Of a stretch of 64,000 nucleotides of DNA, positions 9,900-23,114 are shown piece by piece. Below the pieces are notes generated by a model. The model was given only the letters and a program-made list of their open reading frames with translations, was not told the origin of the DNA and did not search any database. Source of the DNA: Bimuria novae-zelandiae CBS 107.79. Taxonomy: Eukaryota; Ascomycota; Dothideomycetes; Pleosporales; Didymosphaeriaceae. A program made the position numbers and the translations under genes. The stretch lies in contig ML976704.1 in assembly GCA_010015655.1 (NCBI GenBank), forward strand, positions 128,272-192,271, given 5' to 3'. How positions within the stretch are numbered: the stretch's first letter is position 1; every line of letters starts with the position of its first letter.

Positions 9900-11442
9900 T
9901 TATAGTCCACCACGACTTGGAGGTTAAACAATACGACGTCACAAACGCCTTTGTCCATGCAACGATAGAGCAAGAAGTATACATAAGAATGCTCCACGGC
10001 TATTAAAAACCTAGAACGATCCTCTAAGTTAATAAGGCTCTATATAGTCTATAGATCTCGCCACTCCTTTAGTAGAAAGAATTTACTATAATACTTAAAG
10101 TTCTTAGCTTTTAAACTATGCCTTACGAGCTATGCTACTTTTTTAAAGACAGGATTATTATCTTCTTCTATGTAGATAATATTATATTAGCTTATTATAA
10201 GTAAAAAGAGTAAGAGGTGTAGCAAATAATTAAGTGCCTATAAAAGAGGTACACTTTTACTAAAGCAAATAACTTTTTAGTAGTTTCTTAGCGTAAAAAT
10301 ATTAAGGACTAAAGTTACTAGATAATTTAACTCTCTTAAGCTATACACGTAGAGAGGATTGGCTAACTAGCTAATAAAAAAGATATTTGCTATACTATCC
10401 TAATAGCTACTACTGCTTTAAAGCCTTAAATAGGCTTAGTAACATCCTTAGAAATTAATAAATACTAACGTAAAATTATATTACTTCTATTTACAATAGT
10501 AGTAACCTAACTAGATATTACCTTTATAATCTTAAAACTAGCTTGGTTCCTGTTAAATCTAGGCTTCGAACATTAAAATGCTACTAATTAAATACTACTA
10601 TACTTAACTAGTACTAAATAAAGAATACTATAGCTTAGAGGAGGTAACTGGCTTTAAGTAGCTAGTAATGCCTTATTTACTAATAATATACTAGACAAAA
10701 AGAGCTTACAAGGATATAATATTAAGCTATTTAATAGACCTATTACCTGGAAAGCAAATAAACAAGACACTATTATAACTTTAATAACTAAAGCAAAGCT
10801 TCTCGCCCTAGTACAGGTAGCTATGGAAGTAATATTTATATTACAACTATTAGTTAAACTACAGATTAAACTACTATTATCGTTAATTACTATCTAATGC
10901 AATAATAAGTGAACTATTTTATTAGTAACTAAAGAAATCTCTAAGCTCTAGAAAAAATTATAACACGTTAATATTTATAGTTACTAGCTAAGATAAGAAG
11001 TCTATATTAGAAAGATTAAGGTAAAATACGTGCACTTAGTAGATATAATTACTAATAGCTTTACTAAGGTCTTTCTAGTTAAAAGTAGGAAGGATTCCTA
11101 ACTTAACTTAAACTAGTAGAATTAAAAAGACCTAAAATAATAAATAAAGCGTCTTTTAAAGAGATTTAAGATTAACTTCAAGACCTTACGCTTATAGAAT
11201 AAGGAACTCTATTATAATTTAGCTTATAAAGATTTCTAAGCCAAGGGGGTGTGTTAGATAGAATAAGGGCGTTAAGGTTAAATCTATATAATAGAATAAG
11301 GACTATAGTACTTATCGCACTATCCTGGGGGTTAAAACTAACTAAGCAGAGTGAACAGACAAGGGACAGAATTTAATAATTAATAGACACATAACCATTA
11401 CTTGTCATTATACCCTATCGCATACAAGCATTTTATCTAACA
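9900..11442 (+). mobile_element. Degraded Copia retrotransposon 3' half, plus orientation
   Basis: Near 9920-10010 a frame reads LEVKQYDVTNAFVHATIEQEV, the Copia reverse-transcriptase block. Near 10155-10185 it reads IIFFYVDNI, where the second catalytic Asp of YVDD has become Asn, a G-to-A change as RIP would make. A polypurine tract (CCAAGGGGGTG) at 11241-11251 precedes a TG..CA LTR at 11252-11442. The 5' end is not visible. The minus-strand Copia at 4096-9492 may have inserted into this one. Confidence 0.72.
11252..11442 (+). repeat. 3' LTR of the plus-strand Copia relic
   Basis: It begins TGTTAGATA and ends TATCTAACA, a 9-bp inverted end, directly after a polypurine tract. The partner 5' LTR is not identified in the window. 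Confidence 0.65.
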
Positions 11443-12697
11443 TTTATATTAATAAATAATAAAATAATTATGTAATGTTACTACTAACGACATAATTAGC
11501 ATATAACATTACTATATTAAGCATAATAATGTATTCCCTATATTATGTAAACTATAGATATAATCTACCGACTTATTAAGACCTAAGAGATATAAAAGGC
11601 ATCTCTATAAGCGCCTAGGACAAAGCTTAGAAGAAAAGAAAAAACTTTATAATATCTTATAAGAATAAATTACCTAAAAAGCCTTCACAGTATCTAAGAA
11701 CGCTAATACATAAAAGCTTAAGGGACTAACCTTTAGTAGGAAAAATAAAGTTTTCCTATTATAAAAAATATTTAAGGATAGAACAACCTAGTAGAAACCA
11801 GATTACCTCTAAATAGAGTCTTTTAAAGTTCAAGAAACTAAGGGACCTGTTATATCTGAATTACTACTACTACTGGTTACAAAATCTATCCTGTATTTTA
11901 TAAATTACTTTTATAACTAGCACCAGTAAACGCTTTAGTTAAAACCTAATTAAATTTAAATTATAATAAATACGAGGATAAGGGAATTAAGGACCTAAGG
12001 ATTATTTAGAATTAGCTAAGATATTAGAAATAAGATACCACTAGGAGCACTCCTAAATAGTAAATTAAAAAACAGTAAATTATGTGAGGAAGAAAAGAAA
12101 ATCAAGTAAAAAAAGTTTTATTTATAACTAGCTGAAGTTAGCCCTTAAACGTACAAGTTATAATGGTTTATAGTTATTAATAATAATTATATTTTTTAGA
12201 TTCTTCATTTATTTCTCTAAGGCCTTTATTGCATTAGCTACCCGAAGGTTATACTAAGTATAATTATACTTCCTTTCTTCAATCTTGGCTGGCTTACGTT
12301 TTAGGCAAGTAGTTAATTCTTTTACGTAAAAAAAGCTCGGGTTGCTTTCTGCGTTTTTCTTTTTAAATACGCACCTGAATTTTTTTTAAATCTATAAACT
12401 ATAATTAGTATACTATCAATAAACTAACGTAACTTCTCCCTTTAATACTATGCATAACTAAATATTATTTTTAAAACAAAAAATTTTATTTTATTAGTAC
12501 GCGAGTAATAGGTTGCAAAAGAAATTAAAATAAAACCTTTTAGCATAGTTAGTAAAATAAGGAAAACCTAGAGGAGACGAAAACTTATCATAGAATTAAG
12601 GGACGTATACTTTTAAATAAATAAGAACGTACGCGCTAGAGGCATAGCAATATAATTATATAAGATATTAAAATAAATACGTTAAAAGGGGGGATAA
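11443..12697 (+). mobile_element. RIP-degraded interior of an LTR element upstream of its 3' LTR
   Basis: AT-rich, stop-filled sequence with no readable domain. It ends in the polypurine run AAAAGGGGGGA (12684-12694) immediately before an LTR that matches the solo LTR at 24820-25296. The arrangement implies the 3' interior of a retrotransposon of that family, perhaps Gypsy, but no protein motif confirms this. Confidence 0.45.
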
Positions 12698-13173
12698 TAT
12701 TATAATCTTAGAAACTTTAAAGGCAAGAATACTAGTTAGAGGTACTAATATGGCTATAGCTAGTAAAAAATAAAATAAAGATAATACTGAAAGGCGTAAG
12801 ATAGTTTAGGTTAGTATTTACGTAATAAATTCCTACCTAAGCAAAAGTCCCTTAGGACTATAAAGTCTTAGCGGGACTATAATAACCATTTAAATAATAG
12901 CAAAGGATAGGATAGATAGTATACAGTCTAAAGGTTTCTTTATACTTTTCCTACTTCTTATAGTTAACTTAGGATACCTTAAGTATATTTCTTACACAGA
13001 TTAATAAAACTCCCTGGTAGTTATTTTATAATTTAGTATAAGATTAAATTATTTATAAATATGCTAGTGTTATTATTAGCTCTTAACTACTAAATATCTG
13101 CGAGGTGGTTTACCTCCTAAACCTATCCTTTCCTAACCCGGAACAGGCGTAGGTACGTATAGCCCTTGTAACA
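12698..13173 (+). repeat. RIP-mutated LTR of the 477-bp family
   Basis: The start TATTATAATCTTAGAAAC aligns with TGTTACGAGCTCAGGAAAC of 24820 almost entirely through C-to-T and G-to-A changes. The ends match too (CTTGTAACA against CTCATAACA). Length is 476 against 477 bp. Confidence 0.6.
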
Positions 13174-13772
13174 TTAAAGTCGCCGGTTAACCTTTAATAT
13201 AGTAGCTCAGATAGCAAGTATAATTAAGTACATATATTAACTTATCCTTTTTTATAATCTAGTCTAACTCGTCCTATAATAGTTAAATATACTTTAGTAG
13301 TTTCAATAATAACTAGTCTAGATTCTACGAATACTCTGTAAGGACATTATAAGCTTATAGTTAAATTAAAAAGCAGTTCTTAACGTATTAAGTATTTTCT
13401 TCTTAAATATATCTTAAGTCTCTTACTAGTTATAATCCTAGCTACATTAGGATACTACTTTAGCGTTTTAACTAATATAAAGAGTTTCTATTATATAAGT
13501 AATAATGCACTCTACCGTCGTATTCTTAGTAGGAAAATAGATTAATAATTATTAAAAATAACGTTTATAATTATCTTTTAAAAATTAAAATCGCGTTAGT
13601 TTCTCTTATAATATATAAATAGTACTTTAGAAGGACGAGATTACATAGTAGGTGCTAGACCTCCTCCTATAGGCTAGATAACTATATTAGGGTGTTTCTG
13701 AAATATTATTTTAGTCTCCTTATTTATAATTATAATGTATATTAATAATACGCTCTATTAGTTTACAATTAT
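13174..13772. other. AT-rich stretch without recognisable gene
   Basis: Stop-dense sequence between two LTRs; no motif identified. Confidence 0.4.
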
Positions 13773-14022
13773 TGTCTGCACTGCCTCGCCTTCCGCGCTA
13801 AGGGAACTGTGTAACCCAATCATACCCTTTTACCCCCTCACTTCCAGTTAACCTGATACTGTACCGAAACCCCTTCGCCTCCACACCACCTGGTACTCGC
13901 TCACATCCACGAGAACTGGAAGGAAGGTATATAGAACTATTACAGAACACACAGACAATACAGACACTAGATACCAAAGATAGAGAGTTACTTGTTCATT
14001 CCTTGCTACCTGTGAACCGACA
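13773..14022 (+). repeat. 5' LTR (250 bp) of the gag-only element
   Basis: It starts TGTCTGCACTGCC, ends AACCGACA, and is preceded by ATTAT. It pairs with 21599-21848. Confidence 0.93.
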
Positions 14023-14349
14023 CTAATTAGTGGTTACCCTCACAGTCGATGCTATGAGAGATAACCACAGATAGCAAGGAGAACTAGAAGAGACACGACG
14101 AGGGGTATAGCGATACCCTAAACCGTGTGCTAACAAGACCCTAAGCGTTTACCTAGGTCTCCACGTCTATTACGCCTTCGCCGGAAGCTCGCGCGTCGTA
14201 GCCTACTACTAAGTAATAAGGACTTTAAGCGTTTACTTAAGTCCCTATCTATCACGCTTTACAGTACCCGCCACTAATAGTACTATTAATTAACCTGCGT
14301 CTTACTCTCTTAAAGAGACGCCTTACGACCCTTAAATTACTTTCCCACA

Positions 14350-15963
14350 ATGCCTCTTACTAACTATCTTACGAAGGAAGAACAGGCGCTTATTAATAAG
14401 GATAGTTAAGGCTAGCCCCTTAATATTAATAAGAATATAGACATTATAAAAATTAACATAAAGAGTGTAAACATATACATCCTCTTCTACTACCGGATCT
14501 CCCGAAACAAAGAATGGGAGGACTATAAGCTATAGGAGCAGATAACTATTATCTTTAAAGGATAGCTAAAAGAACTCTTTAATAAAGGCAACAAATCTCT
14601 TATTACTAAATTCTAAAACTACCTACGCAAGCAAGGCGTCTTTATAGCTAAGAATAGTAAGTTAATTACCTATAATATCGCAGAAGCGCTGCAAGGCGAC
14701 TATTATAAATAGACTAATAAAGAGGTTGCTTACTAGCTTAAAATAAACAAGAAATTTAACTCGCGCTTTAATCTAAATCTTGCGACATCGCTTCTATATA
14801 ATACGCCTCTGTTATAGTAATCTTCTTAATAACCCTCTACGCACCTTGCTTCTCCTTAACTAGCTCTAATAGCACGCACTGTCTACCAACCTATACCTCT
14901 ACTAAAACGGCAGCCTACCACATACCTGCCCCCTTATCAGTAGCACAACGCGCCTTTATCCTCTACGCAGCAGCTAAACCAGTACAATACGTATAACCCC
15001 CATCTACAGCACGAAAGCCCTACAGACGCCACACGTCTTAACAACACACATTAACTTATTACAGACCTCTGCAAGCTATACGATAATAAGAAGCGCTTTA
15101 AAGGTAAGCTATATAACGTGTTTAACACTAAATTTAGAATCTTCCGAGACAATTGCAGCAAGATAGGGCTACCTAAGTAATACTAGGATCAAGCTTTTTC
15201 TATTATACTAAAAGATAGAGTATCTAACTACTACTATAACTGCCTCGCGGGTTAGGGCTATAATCTTAAGACAATAATAGGTATAATAAAGAGCCACTTC
15301 TATAATACGGAGAATTATTAATTATACCTTAGCAAGTAGAGAACAACTACGCTAGCATATATAATTAGCGCCTACCCTAACAAGTCTTGTCTTAATACTC
15401 TCTAATTACTTATTAACAAGCTCTAGAAGCTTTAACGCGGGTTAGGCTATAACTACTAAGGTAATAACGTGCTACGCGAATAACTACTTAATGCGTATAG
15501 TAGTATTAAGGACTATAACTTTGCCCTCTTCGCCCCAGCGCCTACTTTTAAAAGCCTCTACTCTACTCTACACTTATTTATTAGCGCTACCACTCGCTCG
15601 CGCGAGGCGCGTAATCCAAGCCTAATATAATACACTACTAATAAGGAGTATTAGAACTACTATAACCTCTAACACCCCTATAAGGACGACCCTAACGCAA
15701 ACGACTATAAGTAGTACTAGACTAATAGGACCTATAGAGGTAAAAGCTCGCGGAGAGGTTAAGGTAATAGATCGCAAGGATTCTTGTCGCGCTTCTCGCC
15801 GCAAGACGTTAATAACTATAGACTCTATTAAGGTAACTCTCGAGAATTACCCTTCTAATAGCTACTGCCACCTAAGCAATAGTAATCTTAAAAGAAATGC
15901 TTTATTTATAGTAAGCCTAGCTACTAGTTAATAAAGCACTCTAGGGACAAGCGTAAGCAATCT
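14350..15963 (+). pseudogene. Degraded gag-like gene interrupted in its zinc-knuckle region
   Basis: It begins MPLTNYLTKEEQALINKD at 14350 and is interrupted by many TAG/TAA codons. Around 14880-15010 the frame is Gln/Tyr/Pro-rich. Around 15050-15130 it reads LITDLCKLYDNKKRFKGK, followed by NVFNTKFRIF, which resembles fungal retrotransposon Gag sequences. At 15895-15960 CFIYSKPSY then KHSRDKRKQS looks like a mutated C-x2-C..H knuckle. The Copia element enters directly after it, and the frame resumes beyond 21177 for about 420 bp before the right LTR. Confidence 0.6.
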
Positions 15964-16139
15964 TGTTAGATGTCACGTCTTAATAGATGTCCTGATGATT
16001 TGGGGGGTTGAATTAATGTATTAGGTTATTCTGCCTGTCTACGGGGTTCCCTCGGCAGGTTCTGTGTGTTCTTAGTTAATCCCCGGCCTTTTTCGGGCTA
16101 CCCCTAATCCTCCAAACTTGATATACTTTTTATCTGACA
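15964..16139 (-). repeat. 3' LTR (176 bp) of the nested Copia
   Basis: It starts TGTTAGATGTCACG, ends TATCTGACA and is preceded by AATCT. It matches 20997-21172 apart from scattered transitions. Confidence 0.9.
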
Positions 16140-19100
16140 CACCCCCTTAGCTTGGAGCCATTCGAGCCATGGCTAAGGTTATTAGACGAGGGTGAGGTTA
16201 TTAAGCTAGTCTTAAATCTCTTCTAAAGGTGCTTTATTAGCTACCTTTTAATTCCTTACCTCTACTAGTCCTAGTTACTTTAGGAAGTTCTGCCACTAAT
16301 TTACTAAGAGTGCTTTAGTTAAGCCGTCTATAATTATCTTTGCAGATTTAGTGTATTCTACCTTTATCCTTCCCCTAGTTACTTCCTGTCGGAGCTAGTA
16401 ATTATGTATATCGACGTGTTAAAGCTTCGTATACAGCTTCGAGATCTCCTGCGTTACTAGCCAAATAGTTTACTAGTTATTACATTAGATTATAATAGTA
16501 GGGCTAGGTAGCTTAACTTTTAGTTCCTTTATTAATCTTAATATAAAGATGGCTTCCTTTGCAACTTGCGCTAGAGCAAGGAGCTTAGCTTCTATAGTTA
16601 ATATAGTAATAGTGTCTTATTTGCTTGCACGCTATGTAATAAGGCTATTAAATAGCTTAATAGCGTAGTCTTGCGAGCTCTTATAGTCTAAAGTGTTATC
16701 CGTAAATAAGGCATTACTTGCTACCTGTAAGGATTTGCCTCCTCTAAGTTAAAGTATCTTCTACTTTATTTTGTTAAGGTACAGCAGGGCTCGGTCAGCC
16801 GCATAATAATGTTCTGGACCAGGATTTAATAAGAATCTCGCTAGCCTTAAGGTTGCGAATGCAATATCTGGTCAGGTACTAATAGCTATATATAGGAGTA
16901 ATCCGATCTTACGTTGGTATTTATTAATCTCTATAAGCGAAGCCAGCCCTTCTCTCGGCTTAAGCTCCCCTATGCCTATTAGGGTGTCATGTCGGATTAT
17001 TTGGTCATCAACCAGCCGGCTAATTTTGTCACAGTATATGGCCTGGGAGAGTTAAATAAGTTAGTTCTACTAATCTCTAATTACTTTAATTCTTAGGAAC
17101 TATAGTAGGTCTTCTCCGCCTGTTATTAAGTATTTCTTTCTAAGTTATTCTACGACTTACTAAGCTTAGCCAGCTTTATCTCGGTGGTGCGCAATAATAA
17201 TGTTATCTATATAGAAGAAGATAATAATACTATCCTTAATTATATAGCATGGCTTATAGGGCACGGTCTAAAAACTAAACTTAATAAGCGTAGCTGTGAA
17301 CTCTTTCTACTAAAGAAGTAGTAAGATTCGCAGTCCGTAGAGTGCCTTCTAGACTTTAAGGACAGTACTAGGTTTTTAATATCTAGGCGGCATGCGCATG
17401 TAGACTTCTTAATCTAGTAATGCGTGTACAAACGCGTTAGTAACGTTATATTATATAAGTTCGAGGTTATATTTGGTAGTAATTACTATAAGTAAGTAAA
17501 AGGATCTTTTGGCTAATGTTGCTGCGTAGGTGTCCTAGGAGGTTATATTACGTTATTAGTTTCCTCTAACTACTAGTCGCGCTTTGCACTTGATAAACTA
17601 GTGATATTTATTAAACTTATACATATACACCCACATATAGTCTAGGATTTATTAGCCTATTGCCTTTACTATCTTGTACGGTACTTCTATCCAGGATTAG
17701 GTAATTCTATAACTGTCTAGATGCGATTGCTGCGCTTCCCGGAATAATTCTCCTATTAGATATTAGTTAAGGTCCGTTTTATAAGTGGGTGGCGGAGGTA
17801 ACTATAATTAGTGAATTTTAACGCCCTTTGCTAGTAGTCTTTTTATCTAGGCTTTGTTAATCGTGTTCCCGTTGTGTTTTCTAACCCTTCCTGCTTTTAT
17901 TCCTGCCATGAAAGCTGCTGCCCAGGGGACTGTCTTAAATAAAGTAATCTCGGGTAGGTTTATATTTTCCCTTGTTATTAGCTATGCTAGCAGAGCTGCA
18001 GGTAGTAGAGTTAAAGGTAGTGTTAGGTAGTAATCTCTAATCTTCCTTCCTCGATAGTAGCCTGGTGGGTCTACTTCGTCCTCTATGAGTGATTTGTTTT
18101 CTGCGACATCGTCTTCGTAGAATAATTCGGTTTCTAGTTAGTGCACTAGTGGTGGTAGCTTAATTATCTTAATATATGTAGCTATCTTAGCCAGCGTATT
18201 GTGCATAACGTTATCTATTAGATCCTCTATCTTCCTGTTAAAAATTATATTTTTATTAAATACGACGTCTCGCGTGCTGATGACCTTAGCTAGCGTTAGT
18301 ATCTATATTTAGTAAATGTTTAATAACTAGTATCTAATAAGGTATCCAATCCATGCTTTAGGGTCGAGTTATTATAGTCTCGATTTTCTATAGTAGGTAT
18401 CGTCTGTTATAGCGAATGCTTTGCATCCGTACGCCTTTAGGTAGGCTAAGTTTAGTTTCTTAATAGATATAATAATCCTATTAGCTAGTAATACTCGTGT
18501 AAAGAATATCTCGTATAGTGTTTTCCAGTTATTCGTGTAGTTTGGCGTTTAATTATATAGATACACTCCAGCTCTTGTAATTTTAGGCCAGAGTTCCCAT
18601 AAAAGGTTTACGTCCAGACGCATTACGCAAGATTTTTCTTTATTTACGCCCCCTAAGCGTTTAGCGCCGCCGTTTTAAGCTTGCGTGTCTAGTGCTAAAG
18701 GCTTAATAATTATGCCTAGGCTTTTTAGCTACCGCTCGACTTCGGGTTTAACTATGGTAATCTCATTGTCCGTTTTAATAACTTTTAGAGTGATGTCATA
18801 TTAGTTCTTAAGAAATCCGAAGAAGATTATTAATATCTTAATAATTAACCTTGCCGTTCGGTTATCCGTGAAGTAGAAGTCCCATTAGAGACCAGAATAT
18901 CTATCCGTAACAAGCATCTAGCTCTTCTCTTTATTAAACAATGGTAATTCGTAGGTGTGGAAATTAATAGAAAGCCTTTCTATAGATCCTTACTTATTAA
19001 TCCTAGGTGCGCGGCTTATTTGCCTTCGCATCTTTACTCTTCTATATAAGTTATACTCTACTATTATAATTCCCTTAACGCGCACCCCCTTAGCTCGCTA

Positions 19101-20996
19101 CACTAAGTGCTTAATTGCGGCGGGTCCTGGATAACTAAGCCTTTTATACTATAGGAGGGCCAATACTCTTTAAGGTTGTTATTACGTTTAAAAATTATAG
19201 GAATGCGTATAGTGCGCTGTATAGTGCACGGGTTAGTATTCTAATACCTATTATCTATAAATTTTAGTAAGCTCTCTAATAGTTGTTCCATTTAGTCGCT
19301 TTAGGGTAGTAGGCTCTAATTAGGTATCCCACTAAAATCCCTTCTACCTTAGCACTTAGAAGGAGACTAGGTTACATAGCATGTCTAGGCATATTACTAC
19401 ATTATATAGTACTAGTCTTTTAGCTCCCTGTTTATGTTTTAGGTTTAAGATAACAGTTCTATATTCCTTTACCTAGATTTAAGTGTCGCCTGCCTATATA
19501 AAGTCGCCTTGTGTAGGTAGCTAATAGTTCTAAATCCAGTCAGGGTCGTTCGTGATGTGGCACGTTAAGCCCGAGTTAAGGATAAAAGAACGCTAAAGAG
19601 GATAGTTAAATTAGTCTATAGTAAAGGTCACAGAATAGGCGGCTTACACCTTTAAAATCTGTCTTCTATTTAGTTACTAATTAGTAATCTCTGGAGTTAG
19701 GGTATAGGAATTCTTAAAGGATAGAGTCTTAGTTCTAGGTCTACTTTAAGCTCTTAGTAGACTTTAAAAATCGGCATCGTGCTCTTGTTTTAGAGCAACG
19801 TATTTAGCTATTCTTAGGTTTAGCTCCCACTATTCTAGTGCTTTATCCAGGTAGAAATAGAAGTATTCCCTAATAGGGTGTCTTATATCGCAGGCTAGGC
19901 ACTTAGCGGTTTTGTTAGTGCCTACTCTAGCAGGTTTACTACGATTAGCGTCTACTTTAGTAGAGTTACTACTACCTCGTTAAGGGTTTAAAGAGCTTAA
20001 AGGTGCACGATTATCATCCTTCACAGCTATACGTTAATGTCGGGGTCTACCCCGTTTTATACCCCGAGAGTTTCCCGTTTCTACATGTTAGGGATCCCCT
20101 TACATACTCTAGGCAGCTTAGCTACTTTCAGCAAGATAAGATAAGTCTTCTATTACAAACGCTGCCTTTTGGCTTCTATTTCGCGTTATTAGATAATTTA
20201 GCATTATATATTCTTAGAAACGTCCTATCATGTCCTTTTAGTCCATGCCAGGTAGGTCCTTTCCATTTAATTAGAAGGTTGCAGCCTATACTAGAGCTAT
20301 CTTATTTACTACTAATATAAAGTCTACAGCCACAAGATTAAATTATGTAGTATTAGACACGTTTAGTGTCTCGGCCTCTATTACGGCATAATCGTATTTA
20401 GTAAGCTATATGTCCTAGTTATTCACTATGCGTAGAGGCTTTAACAAGCTATAGTATCGCTATCGCGCTTGCTCTTGTTCGAACTTAAAAGTAACTCCTA
20501 CTTTTACTTTTAGCTTTATAATCTATTTTTTAATAGTAGTATCTAAGAGACAGCAAGTGCGTTGTAGATGCAGTGCTACCAATAACTAGATAAACACTAC
20601 GATCTGCTGTAAACTTGCGACTTTGGTCTTGTACTTTGTGTACTGCATCTTATATTTCTCTATCTAGAGTTTATAGAGGTCTAAATCCTCTTTGTAGCTC
20701 TTTAGTCCAGCGGACGAAAGTTTAGATAGTCTTAATAGTAAGACGCCATCTAAAAGGGTTGCGGCTAGCGTATAGTCTGCCGTCTTAGGTAGCTCGGGCT
20801 TAAATGGCTCCGTGAGTGGGGTAATCGCTAAATCGGGGTCGACTTGCGCCTATATATTGTATGCGACGCAGCGGGCTTATAGTTAGTTAAGCTAGCTACG
20901 GTATTTAGTGTTATTACAAAGAATAATTGTTCCGTTAGTTTAATTTAGGTTTTAGGTTACTATTTTCGCTCTTGTTAAGGCAGTGAGACTCTTAAT

Positions 20997-21172
20997 TATT
21001 AGATATCACGTCTTAATAGATGTCCTAATGATTCGGGGGGTTAAATTAATGTATTAGGTTGTTCTGCCTGTCTACGGGGTTCCCTTGGCAGGTTCTGTGT
21101 GTTCTCGGTTAATCCCCGGCCTTTTTCGGGCTACCCCTGATCCTCCGAACTTGATATGCTTTTTATCTAACA
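20997..21172 (-). repeat. 5' LTR (176 bp) of the nested Copia
   Basis: It starts TATTAGATATCACG (G-to-A changes relative to its partner), ends TATCTAACA and is followed by AATCT. Confidence 0.9.
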
Positions 21173-21598
21173 AATCTTATTATAGATTTTACTAGATAGC
21201 GTTAGCCTACTTATATAACGCGCAACCTAATATTACTAACTTTTACGCTTTCCTAACTAAGTACAAAGGTCTCGAAATTAACAACGAGGCTAAGCAAATG
21301 CTTATTATTAAGATGACAATAGAGGGAGTTGGTTAGGGTTTAATGGGTGAACGGCCAAGACAACCCTGCTAACGCTATAATAAAAACATTGCTAAACAAA
21401 GCCCTAGAAACTCTTATTAATACAAACTTGCTACGCGTACGAGTTGACGGATAGGTAATACGTAAGGACCCCACAAACTAGCTCTAATAATAATCACGAC
21501 AACCACTATAGTTATTACCTTTCGACTTTCGTAAACAGCCTCTCCAGCAAGTGTACACCTGATCCACACTTATTTTACTATAAAAGAAAAGCTGCCAG

Positions 21599-21848
21599 TG
21601 TCTGCACTGCCTCGCCTTCCGCGCTAAGGGAACTGTGTAACCTAATTATACCCTTGTACCCCCTCACTTCCAGTTAACCTGATACTGTACCGAAACCCCT
21701 TCGCCTCCACACCACCTGGTACTCGCTCACATCCACGAGAACTGGAAGGAAGGTATATAGAACTATTACAGAACACACAGACAATACAGACACTAGATAC
21801 CAAAGACAGAGAGTTACTTGTTCATTCCTTGCTATCTGTGAACCGACA
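21599..21848 (+). repeat. 3' LTR (250 bp) of the gag-only element
   Basis: It matches 13773-14022 and is followed by ATTAT. Confidence 0.93.
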
Positions 21849-21853
21849 ATTAT

Positions 21854-23094
21854 AAACCTCCTTAAGCTAAGCGTAAGCTTTTTCATATTTTATTATATTA
21901 TAAAACTAGCTAGTGCTAATTAGATAGGCGTCGTGCCTAAAATATTTATTAGAATTAAAATAACGCTAAAAGGGCTTGTTCACGTCCTAAAAGGACTAGC
22001 TAATACTAAATAGTTCATTAACCTTATTTCTATTAGAGTTAATCTTAATAGGTAGATCTTGCTTAGGATAGTCTTAAATAGTAAAAATATAGTAAGTCTT
22101 TAGACCCATCATGTACTGGACTATCACTGTAGATATAAAGTAATTTAAATATTAGATAATAGGTAGGACAGATAGTGTAGTAATAAAATAGAGGCTAAAG
22201 GGATTATATTTAGTATAAAAAAATTACTACTAAGTCTACGTTTAGATGGCATTTGCTATATACATAGAGTTACCTAATCCTACTAAGTTAGGCTCTAAGT
22301 TAGTGATATACACTAATGGCGTGATATCTTTTTAATACCTTTTGCTTTTATAAAATATTAATTAAAGTTTATTTAAACGCGCTTACGCAAATGATCAGAT
22401 TAGACAAACTACTATAAATTATAGGAAGTTATACTATTACCTATAGTATAAGTGCAAACTATCTATTATCTTCTTATCTAAACTGTCGCCTAGAGTGTAA
22501 TAGGATAAAGGAGGAAGGCTAGCGTACTATTACCCCTGCACTATCCTATATAGTATAAGCGTTAAACAATGCTAGATAGATACCTCGCGCATAGCTACGG
22601 TTTCTATTATTAATTAGTAACTATCTCTCTTATTAATATCTACATAATTATCTTATAGTAACTTACTGTGACTTCATTCATTAACGATACCCTCATATCT
22701 GACACAAATACTAAAAGATAAATATTTTTAGCTATTACTTAAGTTATATATTTTTTACTTTTAAGCCTATAGCTCTAGTATTTATAGCTACTAAAACCTT
22801 AGCTACTTTCTATAAAAGTAGCTAGGTTATATAATCTAGTTTCTTAACGTTCTAGACGCTACGCTGCACTATATAGAGATTATAAGGATTTTAAGAAGTA
22901 GAGAGGAAGCTCTAGAGCTACTACTAAGGCTACTACTAACGTATAGGTGTAGTAGGTCTTGAAGAGACCTACGATAAGTTAGGCATGAAATTAATTTTAA
23001 ATAAATAAATACTAAATACTAACTAACTAGCTTAAATTATGTATTTTATAAAGCTTTCCTCTTTAGCTTAATAAGAGTGAGTAGGCTAGTAAAT
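21854..23094. other. AT-rich stretch without recognisable gene
   Basis: Stop-dense in all frames; no conserved motif seen. Probably old transposon sequence. Confidence 0.4.
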
Positions 23095-23114
23095 GGACTA
23101 AGGATTACCAAGCT

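Larger units (their letters stand above)
15964..21172 (-). mobile_element. Nested Ty1/Copia element, minus orientation, RIP-degraded
   Basis: LTRs of 176 bp (15964-16139, 20997-21172) are flanked by AATCT (15959-15963, 21173-21177). A purine-rich tract (complement of CACCCCCTTAG after 16139) marks the left LTR as 3'. On the minus strand, TNAFVHALLD and EVYMRMPPRY near 17385-17445 and FFYIDNIIIAHH near 17185-17225 identify Copia reverse transcriptase, again with YVDD mutated to IDN. CLACDIRH near 19885 may be the Gag knuckle. Stops occur throughout. It is younger than the element it splits. Confidence 0.9.
13773..21848 (+). mobile_element. Gag-only LTR retrotransposon split by a nested Copia
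   Basis: LTRs of exactly 250 bp (13773-14022, 21599-21848) are flanked by ATTAT (13768-13772 and 21849-21853). They differ at only a few sites, mostly C/T. After removing the nested element 15964-21172 the interior is about 2.4 kb. It holds only a gag-like frame with a Gln/Pro-rich middle and a terminal zinc-knuckle-like sequence near 15895-15960. No reverse transcriptase or integrase is recognisable, so it looks non-autonomous or internally deleted. A purine-rich run (AAAAGAAAAG) precedes the right LTR, supporting plus orientation. Confidence 0.88.

Noticed and set aside
15622..15804. 60-codon minus-strand frame, hydrophobic C-terminus
   Set aside because: Lies antisense to the gag-like region of the LTR element; no domain; AT-rich DNA produces such frames by chance.
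20003..20320. 105-codon plus-strand frame
   Set aside because: Antisense to the nested minus-strand Copia interior; composition and content not protein-like.
21674..21886. 70-codon minus-strand frame
   Set aside because: Mostly inside the 250-bp LTR at 21599-21848; the equivalent LTR copy has the same noise.
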